Program-made: the position numbers and the translations under genes
Shown: positions 34,773-47,790 of the stretch, in pieces
Position numbering within the stretch: the stretch's first letter is position 1
Layout of the letters: every line of letters starts with the position of its first letter
The notes under the pieces: generated by a model
Seen by the model: the letters and a program-made list of their open reading frames with translations, nothing else
What the model was told of the DNA's origin: nothing
The model's database searches: none
Assembly (NCBI RefSeq): GCF_019279795.1
Contig: NC_056748.1
Span: 701,252,095-701,316,094, forward strand
Direction: 5' to 3'
From: Protopterus annectens
Taxonomy: Eukaryota; Chordata; Ceratodontiformes; Protopteridae
Length of the DNA: 64,000 nt

Positions 34773-36264
34773 GTATAAGACCATGAACTGCTTTAAATGC
34801 TTTCAAAGTTGTAAAACATTTAATGCAGCCACAGAGACAGTGGCCAGAAGAAGTGCCGCTCTGAAGATAAATTACTTTGAAAAGGCTGTTAGTAGATACT
34901 TTAGTCTGCCATGTTTTTTTTTTCCTGACAGCAGTGTCCTACTGTTTTTATAGATGTTTTACCTTCTTGCTGTTGTTTTTGTGATGGCCTGCACTGGCAT
35001 CTTTCAATGCTCTGTTGTGAGTGCAGAGCTTAACTGGTTTGAAGAGTGCTTAAAACTTTAAGCACCTTTCTTGCATTAGAAAAGTAATTAACAAAGTTGC
35101 CTTTTAACCCGATTCATATAGTAATCATGGCACTACATGCTCTACAGTCTTGTAGTGCATGAAGCACAGTGATTACGTACCAATATCAGAAAAAGACAAA
35201 TCAGTTAAGTGTTACTGTAGTGCAAGACCCAATCTTAACAAATGTGAAGCAACACCTGTTTATCAGTCACAAGTCGAGTGCATGGGTAGTTACAAGCTAT
35301 TACGTCATGTTGCTACACAACCTTTTTTCTTTCTTTTATTAGTAATTATTACATATGGGCATCTAAAACTAGAATTAGGATCAGGTGTTTGTTCACAACC
35401 ATTTATGTGTTATTGAAATGGATGTCGTGAAATTCACCTCTTAAGTTTCACTCTTTCTTGACATTCATTTCTTGAACACGTCAATCTACTTATGCAAGCC
35501 TCATGACCATAATCCTCTGTACTAACGTCATCCATAACAAAAATGTTCCTACTCTGTGTAGTCTGAATATAGCAATAAGATATTGTTTTGAAGCTCTGAG
35601 AATTTTTCAGTGATGTAACTTATACTCTACATACATACATACCTACATACATATACATAATCTAGTTTAACTCTTTCATCTTACTGGTCTCTATTAGCTT
35701 TTCTAACCGATTTGTTACTACCATATCTCTACCACTTCTGCTAATCCTGTTTTAACTCTCTCTTTTCTATTAAGTGCACATATGTTTAGTTTGTTAGATT
35801 TTATGTGTATATATTGTTTGTCAGATTTTCTATGCGTACTACTCATATTATTTGCTTACTGTATATTGTTTTGTTACATTTTGACGTAAACTGGGCTGAG
35901 CCTGTAATTGGTCATTGTTTGATTAATGTTCTACCACTGTAAACAAAAGTAAATAAATCAATAAGTACACATTCGATAAATAACTACGTGTGTCTTTAAA
36001 AAAACCTAAATGTGTGCACACAGTTTGCATTTCCCAGCTAAATGTCAGTCTAGACCAGATATGAAACTATGTAGGTTTAAAGCATTTAAAGGTGAAATTG
36101 TTAAAAAGACACTATGTACTCAACTTCAATGCAGTTTCAAGTACTGTTTATATATCAGTGTTAACTAATACTTGTTAGGGGCAACTAACTGCTTATATAT
36201 TAATATTTGTTAACTGGGTTAAGGCTCTGCTGAAAATACCACTTTTCAAGTTGAACCAGAACTA
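34773..36264. other. Unassigned sequence with a LINE-like tail
   Basis: No gene seen. A taca microsatellite lies at 35627-35660. The part at 35690-35965 ends in gttctaccactgtaaac and aaataaat, like 30870-30900, so it may be the 3' end of an unidentified LINE. Confidence 0.4.
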
Positions 36265-36361
36265 ACATAGGTTCATAGGTTCATAGGTAGGCACTAGGCT
36301 ATCTGCCCGAAGGCATTTATAAGCCTAGCTGGAATGTGTTGGCTTTCACCGCCCCCTTAAA

Positions 36362-39170
36362 TTAGTTCCCTGTGCCTCTGTCCAGCAGAGCCGTTGAAGT
36401 GATCCCTGGGGTAAACTTTCTGTTTCCCATCCACTCGTCAAGGTTTCTGTTGAAGAGGGTTAGTGAGGAGCTCTGCCTAATGTAGATTGGAATCTTATTC
36501 CAGAGCATGGGAAGTCTCTGGGACAGGAATCGATCCCTCCAGCACATTCTATTTATTGTTGTGAGGTTTAGATCCCTGGAGCGTGTGGCTCGTGGGGATA
36601 TGGTTTTCTTTAGGTGGAGCATGTCCATTAATTCTGGGTTGGACATGGCCTTGTATGTCAGGCAGAGATCACCTCTGAGTAGGCAGTATGCAACCGAGTA
36701 CAGCTGGAGTTTCTTCAGTCGAGCTGCATAGGGCATCTGCTTGAAGCCAGTGATCCTCTTAGTGAGGTACTTCTGTGGTCTTTCCAGTTGTTGCAGGTGT
36801 CTTGTAAGGTACATCCCAAATGGGGCATTGTACTCTATGATGGGTCTGATGAGTGATGCGTAGAGGGGCTCAATGACCTCTTTCGATCTGAATGATTTTG
36901 TGATGATTTTGTGATTAGGTGGGCCACATAGAAGGACTTTCTAACCACTTTGGCAATGTGATTATCAAAGTAGAGGTTACTATCTACTTGGGTCCCCAGA
37001 TCCCTTATTACGTCTTCCGTATTAAGGGGGCTACCACCTATGTGGTAGTTTGTGGGTACTTTGTTTTTTCCAAAGGGGATGACTATGCACTTTTTGGCAT
37101 TTAGCTTGAGGCCATGGTTTTGACACCAGGTATCTGTCTCAGTGAGACCATTTTGGAGGATGTCTGTGTCAGCCGAAGAGTCAATTATAGCCCCTAGTTT
37201 GCAGTTATCTGCAAACTTGGTCAGCCATAGTCCTCCTGTGCTTGCCTGTACCTCTGAGAAGTATATGCTGAACAGGAGGGGTCCTAGGGCTGAGCCCTGG
37301 GGAATGCCACTTGTAACCGGTTTAGAGTCAGACCTAGCTCCCGCAACTATTACCATGTGGGTTCTGTCCATGAGCCAGTTGGCAACCCATTTCGTGATGT
37401 AGGGGTTTATGTTCAGGCTGGTGAGCTTGTCTATAATACCTGAGTGGGGAATGGTGTCGAAGGCCTTTGCTAGGTCGAGGTAGGCTGTGTGGGTCACCTT
37501 TCCCTTGTGTATAGCCTTGGTAACTGTCTCAAAGAAGTTCACCAGGTTTAGGAGGCATGATCTGCCCTTAATAAAGCTGAACTGGGTAGGGTCTAGTGTT
37601 TGGAGATTCCCAATGTCTCTGTTAATGTGTTAATGAGATCCATGATGATGTGCTCCATAGCTTTGCAGACCAAGCTAGTCAGGCTTATAGGGCGATAGTT
37701 CCTGGGGTCCGTTGTGGCTCCACCTTTGTGGAGCGGAATAACCATTGCTATGTGCCACTCTGTGGGCACGTGGCCTGTGGAGAGGCTGAGTTTAAACAGT
37801 GTGTTTAGGTGAGGGGTTAGTTCATCTTTGAGCTCGTGTAGGACGCAGCCTGGGACACCATCCGGTCCCATTGATGCTGTGTTTTTGGCTTTGGAGAGGG
37901 CTGTTTTAACCTGAGTGTCTGTGATTTCTGGGGCACTACATTCTTCTGGTAAAGTTATGGGCCCTTTTGCGGGTAAGAGGGGGGTAAAGTTTGCATTGAA
38001 CCTGTCTGCCAGGATGTTGGCTATATCGGTAGGTTCAGTATATTTTGTGCTATTCTGCACTAACTCCGAGCAGATCTGAGAATTGCCACTTAGATTCTTG
38101 ACATAGCTAAAGAATGCCTTGTAGTTATCTTTGGAGTCCATGGCAATTTTTGTTTCAAAGCTAGCCTTGAAGATTTATTGAGGGAACGTAGTTTCTTGCT
38201 GATACTGATCAAGGATGTCTTCCCTTCTTGGGATTTTACTCTTTTCTGTACTAGTTTCTTCCTTCTATTGTATAGCTTGTTTATGGCAGGGGTCCACCAG
38301 ACTGGTTTCCTTTTCTTGGAGGAATGAGTCTTGGTTTTGTTTGGGATAGCATGATCCATGCATTCCTGTAGGTGTCTGTAGAGTGCATTAGTAAAGGATT
38401 TTGCACCTTGGACAGCATTATTCTTTAGCATGGGAGCTTTGAAACTTCCCACCTTGGTCTTAAGTAACGTGAAGTTTGCTTTTGAAAAGTTTTTCACGGT
38501 GGTTTCTTTGACCGGGGGTGGTGGCAGAATGTGGATATCCAGAGTGATTAATTTATGGTCAGATCTAACCAGCGAGGGGTTGACTTCCGGTGTCGAACAC
38601 CGGTCGCCCATGTTGATGATGACCAGGTCCAATATGTTGTCACCTCTGGTGGGGGTGTTGACCAGTTGATCCAGGACGTTTGAGTTTATAAATTCTAGGA
38701 AATGTTGGGCAAGGGAGTTTGTACTTGAGTAGTTCTCCCAGTTAATGTTTGAGTAATTGAAATCACCCAATATCAGGGTGTTTGGTAGGACCTTTATGTT
38801 TCCCATTGTTTCCAGGAATGTGGAGTGGGGGTCCTGGGACATGGTGGGTGATCTGTAGCAAGCTATAATTTGAATAGCATTGATAGTTGCATGTGGATGA
38901 TCTCTGAAGCATCGTGCTGTGCCACTTACCTGAAGGTGTGAGTATCCTTGATGAATATGGATACTCCCCTGCCTTTTATATTTCAGTCCGGGTTTTGTGG
39001 CCAAACTGTATGGTATGATTTGTAGCCTTGTAGTGCTGGGGTGCTCTCTGGAGCCTTAAACCAGGTTTCTGTTACTGCACATATATCGATTTTCTCTATA
39101 CTGAGGAGTGTCTTGAGTGCATGCATTTTGAGGTTTAGACTTCTGGCATTGAGTAGCATTACCTCAGTTT
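36362..39170 (-). pseudogene. CR1 copy C ORF2, broken
   Basis: The endonuclease shows ETWFKAPEST, GDFNYSNINW and RSDHKLITLDIH. The linker reads FFSYVKNLSGNSQICSE. The reverse transcriptase has SKAKNTASMGPDGVPG, LDLAKAFDTIPHSGI, SGIPQGSALGPLLF and, at the catalytic box, FADN where copy A has LADD, so the second catalytic Asp is changed to Asn. The frame changes near 38120, 37605 and 36870, and again before 39004. The C-terminal part (36814-36362) matches copy A up to its stop. About 930 codons in total, normal for CR1. Confidence 0.87.
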
Positions 39171-39199
39171 TTTGTTACATGTGCTATTTACGGCGGTGG

Positions 39200-40125
39200 G
39201 TTTGTCTTTTGAGCCTTGCCTAAAAAAGGCACTATGGGGTTGGCAAGAGCCTTGGCCAGTATTCGAAAGTCTAAGGGTGACAGGTGCAAGCCATCTCTAG
39301 TGAAGCAGCGTGGCTTGTCGAGCATGTCATTCCAGGCTGACAGATACTGGATCCCCTTTGAATGACACCAGAAGCTTAGCCAATTGTTGAAATTGATATT
39401 TTTTTTCTCTATACCATGGTATCATTCTTGGTGAGGGCAGGATGCTACTCAGGGTCAGGGTCATACCGGCCTGGGCTATGTGATCAGAGAGCTCCTCCAT
39501 GTCTCTTTTCATGTAGTCCAGGGAGGTATGGCTCAGGTCATTCACACCAATATGGACAATGACAGAGTCATATTTGTACTTGTTCTGGAGTGACCTGAGT
39601 GCTTGTGTTATGTGACAGATCCTGGCACCCAACAGGCAGCTAACAGTAACCTTCTCCTTGTTCAACCTAGTGAGTGGGACATCAATGTGCCTGAATATAG
39701 AGTCACCTATTACTATTGTGCTGGGTATGTTATTTTGCCTTAAGGGCTGTGAATGCATGGCACACTGGTTTTGTGAAGTATGTGTTTCATGGTTTGTGTT
39801 GGGGGTGGAGGTTGCTTGGATGTCTGCTTTGGAGGTCTCTGTTGCTTTTGCAGATTTTTATTTAGAGCTTCCGAGTATGTTTTCATGTATTTATCTGTGT
39901 TTTTTGCCAGTGCTGGTTTCATGGGTCTATGTGAGACTGGTGGTATGATGCAAGTAATTCCCTTCTCCTCTTCACTGCCTGGTCCAGTCTTGGGTTGAGA
40001 GAGCTTAGCCTCCAGTTTGGCTGTATAATTGCATATTTTGCATGTATTAGTGTTTGGTGGAAGGAGGAGGGGTTGTCTGTGTAAATGAGGCAATTGTAAC
40101 ATTGCCTCAAAATGCCCAGAAATGA
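39200..40125 (-). pseudogene. CR1 copy C ORF1, broken
   Basis: The zinc-ribbon part is readable in two frames (LRQCYNCLIYTD, then CKICNYTAKLEAKLSQ). The esterase part has VIGDSIFRHIDVPL, HIGVNDLSHTSLDYMKRD and ILPSPRMIPWY, so the nucleophile and block-III Asn are present. The frame changes at the zinc ribbon, before the esterase and near 39400. Where copy A has a stop after KNLPK, this copy reads KNLQKQQ. Confidence 0.8.
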
Positions 40126-40640
40126 AAGAGATAGAAATTAGCCCAAAATGGCCGATAAACTACTAATTTCTAGGCTGAAACCACTCCTCCAGGGACAGAT
40201 AGGCTGCTCAAAGCTCCCTCTCTCACAGTGAACAGAGAAACTTCCTTCTATCCAAGTAAGGTATGGGCAAACACAGAAACTTGTAACACAGCCCTGAATT
40301 CAGCACAAACCTGAAAACTGGACTATACTAGCTTAGAAAGGCGGGAAAACAAGTATTGTTTTGTTTTTTTTTTTTTCAGAAAATAAAGCAGATGCAATCA
40401 AAAAAAACACTTTAATTGCACATAAATTGCTATCACACTTGAGTGTGTAGCCTACAACAGTTAAACATGTAATTTAAACACAAAAACAACTTTGTTAAAG
40501 TGCAGGCAGTAAAATAAGTACAATATGTAGCTGAAACAAGCTTTTTAAATCACAGAAATTCTAGAAAATCGGCGTTTTAGGCAGAAATAGCTAAAGGCAG
40601 TAAGAAAATACAGAAAAAGTTTTTCTTATAACATTCTTTA
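40126..40640 (-). promoter_or_regulatory. CR1 copy C 5' UTR
   Basis: 40185-40375 matches the copy A monomer (ttccttctatccaagtaag, gaaaggcgggaaaacaag). Beyond that the match is looser to about 40640. It may hold the element promoter. Confidence 0.55.
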
Positions 40641-41869
40641 TAAGTTAATTGTCCAGAGTCACACAGCATACAGGGAAAGAACTTGTTTGCAGTTGATTTT
40701 CTAAATCTATTTTACCATACTGTTAGGCAGATTGTCAGTGGTTCACTGCTTAAAATTATCTCCAAAGCACGGAGGGTGGATTTGCACCTGCAATCTAAAT
40801 TTGTCTTATATCATCTGTGCATGAGCTTTGGACAATGTCAGGTTTGTTGGCATGAGAAGATGCTTTGGCACCCACCCCCCTAATAAATGAGTGCCAGAGC
40901 AGAACTGCAGCTGAAAGGCGGTATCCCATTGCATGACAAAGTATGTTTGTGTTTGGGGTCTTGATCAATATTTCTTACTTGACAGATACAAACTCCTTAG
41001 TAGAAAATTACATTTCTATAGTTGTAGTTCAGTCTCCAGCTCTCCCTAATAACACTCAAGTGCAATACACTTGGGTGCCAAAACCTCTAAATACAAAATA
41101 TTTTGCCAGGTATAATTAAATGTGTAGTCCCAATTAATTTTTGTAATAATTAAATGAATACTAAAGCAGGCATTGTCCAGACAGCAAATGGGAGACAAGC
41201 TAAAATCAGCTGCTTGTTTTGGAAAGATATTATAGACTTGCCTATTTTTTAAAGAATATTTGGTAAAGCGTGACTGTGATTTTCAATATAGGGCATTTGT
41301 ACTGTTTATTCATAAAAACAAATTATGAAGACATTCTGCCCTTCTCTTTGGTTCAGCTCATTCAAATGGATATTCCCTAGACTTATTAATTAAAATAAGC
41401 TTATTTATTATATCATAAACTAAATAATACTCTTGATACCTGATTGAGGCAATCCATTCAAATGCAAAACTAAGATTTGAAAGGACATTTCTTTCTGAAT
41501 GATAAGTTTTAAGATTAATATTATGCTTGTAAGAACTGACTTTAATTTGACAAAGTAACTTTGAGAGTTTCATCTATGGGAGGACTGGTGGCAATTTTAT
41601 TGTTTCTCCAGTAGTGGTTTCTCTTTGTAGAGAATGGTATTTTTTATGTGTATGAGTATTATTATATGTTATTTAGAATTATGCCATCTCAAACCCATCA
41701 CTTAATGTTTTCTTTTATTCCATCTTTACTTGTCATCTCATGAAAATATCAGCAGTTAAATGGCTATCAAATTCATTTTAACTCTAGCAAGCTATTCAAT
41801 AGAAAGCAAAATACGAGATACTCTGTTGTTATTGCCTCTGTATATGCTGCAGGTCAAAGAAGATTAATA
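40641..41869. other. Unassigned sequence
   Basis: AT-rich, no gene recognised, no repeat structure seen by eye. Confidence 0.4.
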
Positions 41870-42530
41870 GTGTCAGGCAATAGTGTGATGCCAGTGATGC
41901 CTGACAGCTGACATGATGTCAGAATGCACTATGACATCAGTGATGCCTGAGAGCAGACATGATGCCAGGCCAAAGTTGATGTCAGTGATGCCTGACACCA
42001 GACATGATGTCAGGGCACAGTGCGATGTCAATGATGCCTCATAACAGACATGATGTCAGGTGATGCCTGATAGCAGGCTGCAGCATTACATCATAAACCC
42101 TGATAACATAGATGATATTAGGCTGTTGTCTTATGTCATTTTACCTAGTAGTAGACATGATGCCATATTTTGGCGTTATGTCATGTTGCCTGAAAGCAGA
42201 CATGATGTCACTGACACAGTGTCAGGCTGTAGTGTTATGTCATGACACCTGGTACAGATATGATGTCAGACTACAGTGTTATCATGACATCTGATAGCAG
42301 ACATGATGTCAGTCTGCAGTGTTACATCGTGAACCTTGATAGCAGAGATGATGTCAGGCTGCATTGTGAAGTGAAGATGCCTGATACCAGTGTTAGGCTG
42401 CAGTCTTAGGTCATGCTGTTTAGTAGAAGACATGATGCTAGACTACAGCGATATTTCATGATACCTGGTACAGACATAATGCCAGACTGCAGTTTTCTCA
42501 TGATATCTGATAACAGGCATGATGTTTGGC
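41870..42530. repeat. Minisatellite with repeated tgatgtca
   Basis: A degenerate unit of roughly 55-60 bases recurs about a dozen times: gcagacatgatgtcagg, then a ctgcagtgttatgtcatgat-like part, then cctgatag. The words tgatgtca, tgacatca and tatgtcat recur throughout. No coding sense was found in any frame. Confidence 0.85.
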
Positions 42531-43164
42531 CAGAGGCACATTTGGCTCAACCAGTGTTCTCCCTCATTCCCACTAACTAGTGTCCCACCCTCTCGGCTCA
42601 TCGGGTGAAGAGGAAAAAAAAGGACTTCTGCAAAACGGAAGGATGCCAAATGGCATGCCAACCAGGTGTCCCCTTCCCTCCTGCACCATCTCTTCAATAT
42701 AATAGTAAAACAAAAGTCCACGACCAGGTAGTGGAGCTCCTGAAATGCAGGAGCCAATCAAGCTCTGTCTCTGTGCCCTGATCCTAACCATCTTTCCTCA
42801 CATTTAGTGAAAAAATATAGAAAGAAATCTTTTTTTCGTATAAACTGCAGCTAATGCTTGCTACAAATGTAGTTTGTACCCCACACTGAGCACTGCAGTG
42901 CTCAGGTTTGACATAAAAAAATGTTTTTCTTTTAAGCTGTAAATCTTTCTATATAGCATAAAAATACAACTACTAATAACAAGAAACACTGCCAAGTTGT
43001 GGCAAAGAGCTAACCAACACAAACAAATTATTATTTGTTAAGCTCTTTCATTAATATTATTACAGAACTTCATTAGAATAAAAAAAATGTTACAGTTCAC
43101 CTCATTTAAATACCTTAACAATTCCCATTAATAATCCAATTATCCAGTCACATCGCACAACAAA
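42531..43164. other. Unassigned sequence
   Basis: No gene recognised. 42540-42790 has a more balanced base composition than its surroundings but no motif I can name. Confidence 0.35.
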
Positions 43165-43173
43165 TTTAAAAAC

Positions 43174-43443
43174 GGTTTACTATTGAAATGTCGAACGGCA
43201 CTACATCGACTGTACTATAGTCGAACACGGAAGTTCGAAAATAGTAATGTAGACGACAAAAAAACAATCTAGGTCGAGGTAGGGGAGATGTTTATAGTTC
43301 TGAATAATACTGAACACCTACCTCGACCCATGTTAAAACCATTCTTAGACTGTTTTTTTGACGTCGACATTACTATTTTCGAACTTCCGTGTTCGACTAT
43401 AGTACAGTCGATGTAGTGCCGTTCGACATTTCAGTAGTAAACC
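43174..43443. mobile_element. Foldback MITE, 270 bp, with 9 bp target duplication
   Basis: The first and last ~100 bases are inverted copies with few mismatches (both ends read ggtttacta inward, then gaaatgtcgaacggcac). The direct repeat tttaaaaac lies at 43165-43173 and 43444-43452. There is no coding capacity. A 9 bp duplication with long terminal inverted repeats fits MULE-like elements best; other families are possible. Confidence 0.85.
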
Positions 43444-43452
43444 TTTAAAAAC

Positions 43453-44840
43453 ATATGGCCTATATACTATTATATTTGTTTTATAAAGGGCTCAAAATAC
43501 AGCAATAAAAACCCTTACAAAAATTATATAATTAGTAAGTCAAACATTAAAAACACACAAAAACTGATGAGTAGTTTAATCAAAACTTTATCATTAGTGC
43601 CAGGGTACTGGGTAGCATTTAACGTAAGGTGCCAAATAAGTTCCCTTTTTTTCTAAAAATGGTCTCCATTCCTGACATCCTGTGGTACTCTTTCCAATAC
43701 AAAAAATACTTATTTTTGTAATCTCTGCAATCTACACTATGCTATTAAAGGGTGTTTCTGATGTATGTTTTTTATAGTATAAACATGCTCATAAATATTT
43801 TTCCTCAATGCCCTCTCAATCCAACAAAAAAAACACATCACAAGTCAGGCATTGAGCTAAATAAACCACCTTTTTGGTGTTGCAATTAAATTGACCTTTA
43901 CCATTCAACACCCTAGGGTGAAAAGCAACAAATATATTAGTACCCTCATAAATATATCAACATTGCAGGCATTCCCACACCTCGACATCTCAGCCTTTCC
44001 ATTAAATGAAATACTATTCCCTCCAAATATATTTTTCATATTCCTTCATCTCTTATAAACAAATTTAGGGTGGTCTACAAACTTGCTGATCAATCCAAAA
44101 CATCCAAACATCCCATCCCATTCTTACTAATGATGTCCCGCAACTGGGAATTCATACAATTATATTTCAAAACCATGGCCAAACTTAAATTAATTCTACT
44201 TTCCTTTTTCTTTTCTCCTACTTCACAAGAACCCCCACTTAAAATGAGTTTAAACCGCCCCTAACTTTCTTTTACCACCTGACATAACTTCATCAACCAA
44301 CTGCTCCGGATACACCCTATCCAGAAACATCTCCCTCAATTTTGAAACTTCCAAAGCTAATGTATATGTACCATTATCAGATACCAGTCTGTGCAATCAA
44401 ACAAACTGCCCTTTCACAAGGTTTCTTTTTTGCCAAAGTGGGTGGGCACTGCTAAAATGCACATAGCTATTACATCATGTCTCTTTCCTATAATGTTGGA
44501 CGTGAATCTTCCCGTAGATACATCCTTAAATATGATAACATAAAAAAATTATCTTACTATCATCAAAGTTCATAGCAAATATTAAAAATTCCACTGTATT
44601 ATTTAAATAATTATTTAAATAACTAAAAAAACTTCTAATCCAGCAACTGATTATTTCCAAATAATCAATAAATCATCTACAAATCTATAATAAGCTACCA
44701 CATTTTCATAAAATCCAGATTTAAATACATAGTTCATTTCTGAAAACAAGACGATGTTTGCAAAGATGGGTGCAATTGTTGCACCAGTAGCCACACCCTG
44801 GATTTGTTTATAGTACTCCCCTGACTGGTTTTAATTTTCA
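43453..44840 (-). mobile_element. Penelope-like element, inverted partial copy
   Basis: Minus-strand reading gives a reverse transcriptase piece near 44810-44660 (CNNCTHLCKH in one frame, and a YYRFVDDLLIIWK catalytic box), then a C-terminal region matching 54530-54900, with the GIY-YIG region near 43780-43900. It lies head-to-head with the plus-strand copy that starts at 44841. It is decayed, with many breaks. Confidence 0.7.
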
Positions 44841-46997
44841 TGCCGAACTGTTGGAATTTTTTGACAAAATGGGTATGGAATATATCAGACTATTAATTAA
44901 AAATAAGAGGAAATTGGCTTGTTTAAAAGATGAAATTAATACTGTTCAAAAAGAAATTGTGGATAATTTGTTTGACATGTACTTGTATAACTATGAACAT
45001 GTATTTAAAAAGGTTGATATCTACTGTAACAATATTATTAAAAGTTTTACATGATAAATTAGCTTACTAGAGGGTTGTTCGTGAAGAAGGTAAATGGGTT
45101 GAGACCTATGATGTAGTCCTCTTGGGATGGGTAATGAAAATGATGCTTCTCAGGGTGATAATGAGAGATCATGGGGTATGAGTAATGGTAATAATAATTT
45201 TCTGGATTTACCCCTCTCAATAAGACTGCAGGAATATCCCAGTTACCAAGAAGGTCCCCTCGGTTACAGAATATGACAGAAAATGGGGATGGTAATATGG
45301 GGAAGGACAGTTATTTAGAAAATTATCAAGAGGGTCACCATTATCCCATACAGAAGGAGAAATGGAAAGAAAAGGGGAAGATGAAGGAAGGGCAGAAAAG
45401 ATTCAGACAGAATTGTTTAGATTTGAAGGTTTCAGAGGCTAATATTTATGAGCAGAATGGGTTTAAGATTTTTAATTATAGTGACGTAATTATTACACAG
45501 ATGTATTTTGATATTTTTAGGAAAGGTCTCACTTTTGTTCTGAATTCATCATTTGATCTGGTGGATAGCTTTCTGGAATTAAAAATGGAAGCTGAATCTG
45601 CAAAATTTCTTTAAAAATGAGGTTAATATGGAAGCTATGGGTATTAAGTGAAGGAGTACATTTAATCCAGCCCTTGCCCTTCCTATGATGACTTTTGAGA
45701 GAAAGTGTGAAACAGAAATAAGGGAATTAAGTTAGAGTGGAAAGGTAGTAGAAAATATTACAACCTGACTTATAAATAGACAAAAATTTTAAATGGGTTG
45801 GTGGAGAACCGTGACCTTAGAATCATGAAACTGGATAAAGGAGGTGGAGTTGTTTTAATTAATTATTTTGCTTATTCCACTAGGATAAGTTCATATTTGA
45901 GCAATGATGTTTATTTTGAATTAAGTTCCTGAAATGAAGTTAATGGGCATATAATAAAATTGACCGGATGTTATATGATTTTTATATTAATGGGGAGATT
46001 AATGAAATGGAGATGAAATATTTGGAGGTTAATAATCCACGTGTCCCCTGAATATTTGGTATTCCTAAAGTTCACAAGGAATTGCTGGACCACCTGAAAA
46101 GACCTATTATGGCATCTGGGGGGGGGGTCAAAAACTGTACTGGTGGCTAAGTTATTGAATACGTCACTCAGATCTTTTTTTGATGATAAGATTTATGTGT
46201 TAAGGGATTCCTGGCACTGTATGAGTCAGCTTGCCAAGGTAAGATTTGATGAGGGTGTTTTGGTAACTATTGATATTAAGGATTTGTTTTTAGTTATACC
46301 CCATGAGAAGGGTTTGGACTGGTTTCATGAGACTTTATATACTGGGACATCTATTCTGCAAGCTAAAGTTCAGTTTTTAGTTAACTTGATGGAGATTGTG
46401 TTATGTAATAACTTTGTGTACTATGACGGGAGTACTATAAGCAAATTTGAGGTGTAGCTATGGGTACAGCAGTTGCACCCACTTTTGCAAACATCATCTT
46501 GTGGTTTTTGGAAAATGAACTATGTATTTAAATGTGGATCTGTTGGTGGATAGAAGAACTTTTTAGTTATTTACATAGTACAGTGGAATTTTTTAAATTT
46601 ACTATGAATTTTGATGATAGGAAGATTAATTGCTTGGATTCTACCATATTTAAGGGTGTATCTAAGAGAAGAGTCATGTCTAACATTAATAGAAGACATG
46701 ATGTAATAGTCATGTACATTTTAGCAGTGCCTACCCCCTTTGGCAAAAAAGAAAACTTGGAAAAAGACAATTTGTCCTATTGTCCAGTTTGTTGGTTTAT
46801 TGGCTTTGGAAGTTTTGAGAATGAGGGAGATGTTTCTGGATAGGGCTTTTCTGGAGCAGTTGGTTGATGAAGTTATAAGCCAGGTGGTGAAAGAAAGTCA
46901 AGGAATGTTTAAGTCCAATTAAGTAGGGGGGTTTTGTGAAGTACGAGAAAGGAAAAAGGAAAGTGGAACTGATTTAAGTTTGACCACGGTTTTGATG
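44841..46997 (+). mobile_element. Penelope-like element, plus copy, 5' part
   Basis: Penelope-like elements encode a reverse transcriptase related to telomerase and a GIY-YIG endonuclease. Here the sense strand reads an N-terminal charged region (44851-45614), then TIDIKDLFLVIPHEKG and LMEIVLCNNFVYYDG, then MGTAVAPTFANIILWFLEN across 46460-46520. After 46997 a Tc1 transposon interrupts it at a TA, and the element resumes at 54517. It is decayed, with several breaks. Confidence 0.8.
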
Positions 46998-47339
46998 TAC
47001 ATTGGATATAAAAAGTTTACACACCCCTGTTAAAATGCCAGGTTTTTGTGACATAAAAAAAGGAGACCACAATAAATAATTTCAAACATTTTCCCACCTT
47101 TAATGTGACCTATAACCTGTACAATTCAATTTAAAAACAAATCTGTTAGGGGAAAAATATAAAAAAATAAAAAAATGTACAATACGCTGGTTGCATAAGT
47201 GTGCACACCCTTAAACTAATACTTTGTTGAAGCACCTTCTGATTTAATTACAGTATTCATTCTTCTTGGGTAGGAGTCTATCAGCATGGCATATCTTGAC
47301 TTGGCAATATTTGCCCACTCTTCCTTGCAAAAGCGCTCT

Positions 47340-47788
47340 AAATCTGTTAGATTGTGAGGGCATCACTTGTGCACAGCTCTCTCAGGTCACCCCACAGATT
47401 TTCTATTGGATTTAGGTCTGGGTTCTGGCTGGGCCATTCCAAAACTTTAATTTTCTTCTGGTGAAGCCATTCTTTTGTTGATTTGGATGTCTGCTTGAGG
47501 TCATTGTCATGTTGAAAGATGAAATTCCTCTTCATCTTCAGCTTTCTAGCAGATGCCTGAAGGTTTTGGGCCAAAAGTGACTGGTATTTGGAACTGTTCA
47601 TAATTCCCTCCACCTTGACTAAAGCTCCAGTTCCAGCTGAAGAAAAGGAGCCCCAAAGCATGATACTGCCACCACCATGCTTCACTGTGGGGATGGTGTT
47701 CTTTTGGTGACGTAAAGTGTAGTTTTTGCACCAAATGTACCTTTTGGAATTGTGGCCAAAGAGTTTAACCTTGGTGTCATCAGACTAT
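47340..47788 (-). pseudogene. Tc1 transposase, C-terminal half
   Basis: The transposase cuts and pastes the element DNA. This half holds the DDE catalytic domain: an [10 protein letters not shown] start with the first Asp, [34 protein letters not shown] with the second Asp, and [11 protein letters not shown] with the Glu. Spacing between second Asp and Glu is 34 residues, as in Tc1. The reading frame is open from the DIRS junction to the stop near 47347. The other half lies at 53692-54180. Confidence 0.9.
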
Positions 47789-47790
47789 AA

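Larger units (their letters stand above)
36265..40640 (-). mobile_element. CR1 LINE, copy C
   Basis: This is a near full-length CR1 on the minus strand with the octamer tail at 36265, ORF2 (about 39170-36362), ORF1 (about 40125-39200) and a 5' UTR (to about 40640) that carries one monomer-like module. It keeps the linker between endonuclease and reverse transcriptase that copy A has lost. By eye it is closer to copy A than to copy B. Confidence 0.88.

Noticed and set aside
40736-40765. Inverted match to part of the CR1 5' UTR (ttcactgcttaaaat)
   Set aside because: Only about 20 of 24 bases agree; chance cannot be excluded.
43560-43590. ctgatgag near the end of the inverted Penelope-like copy
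   Set aside because: No GAAA box and no stem II follow, so it is not a supportable hammerhead.
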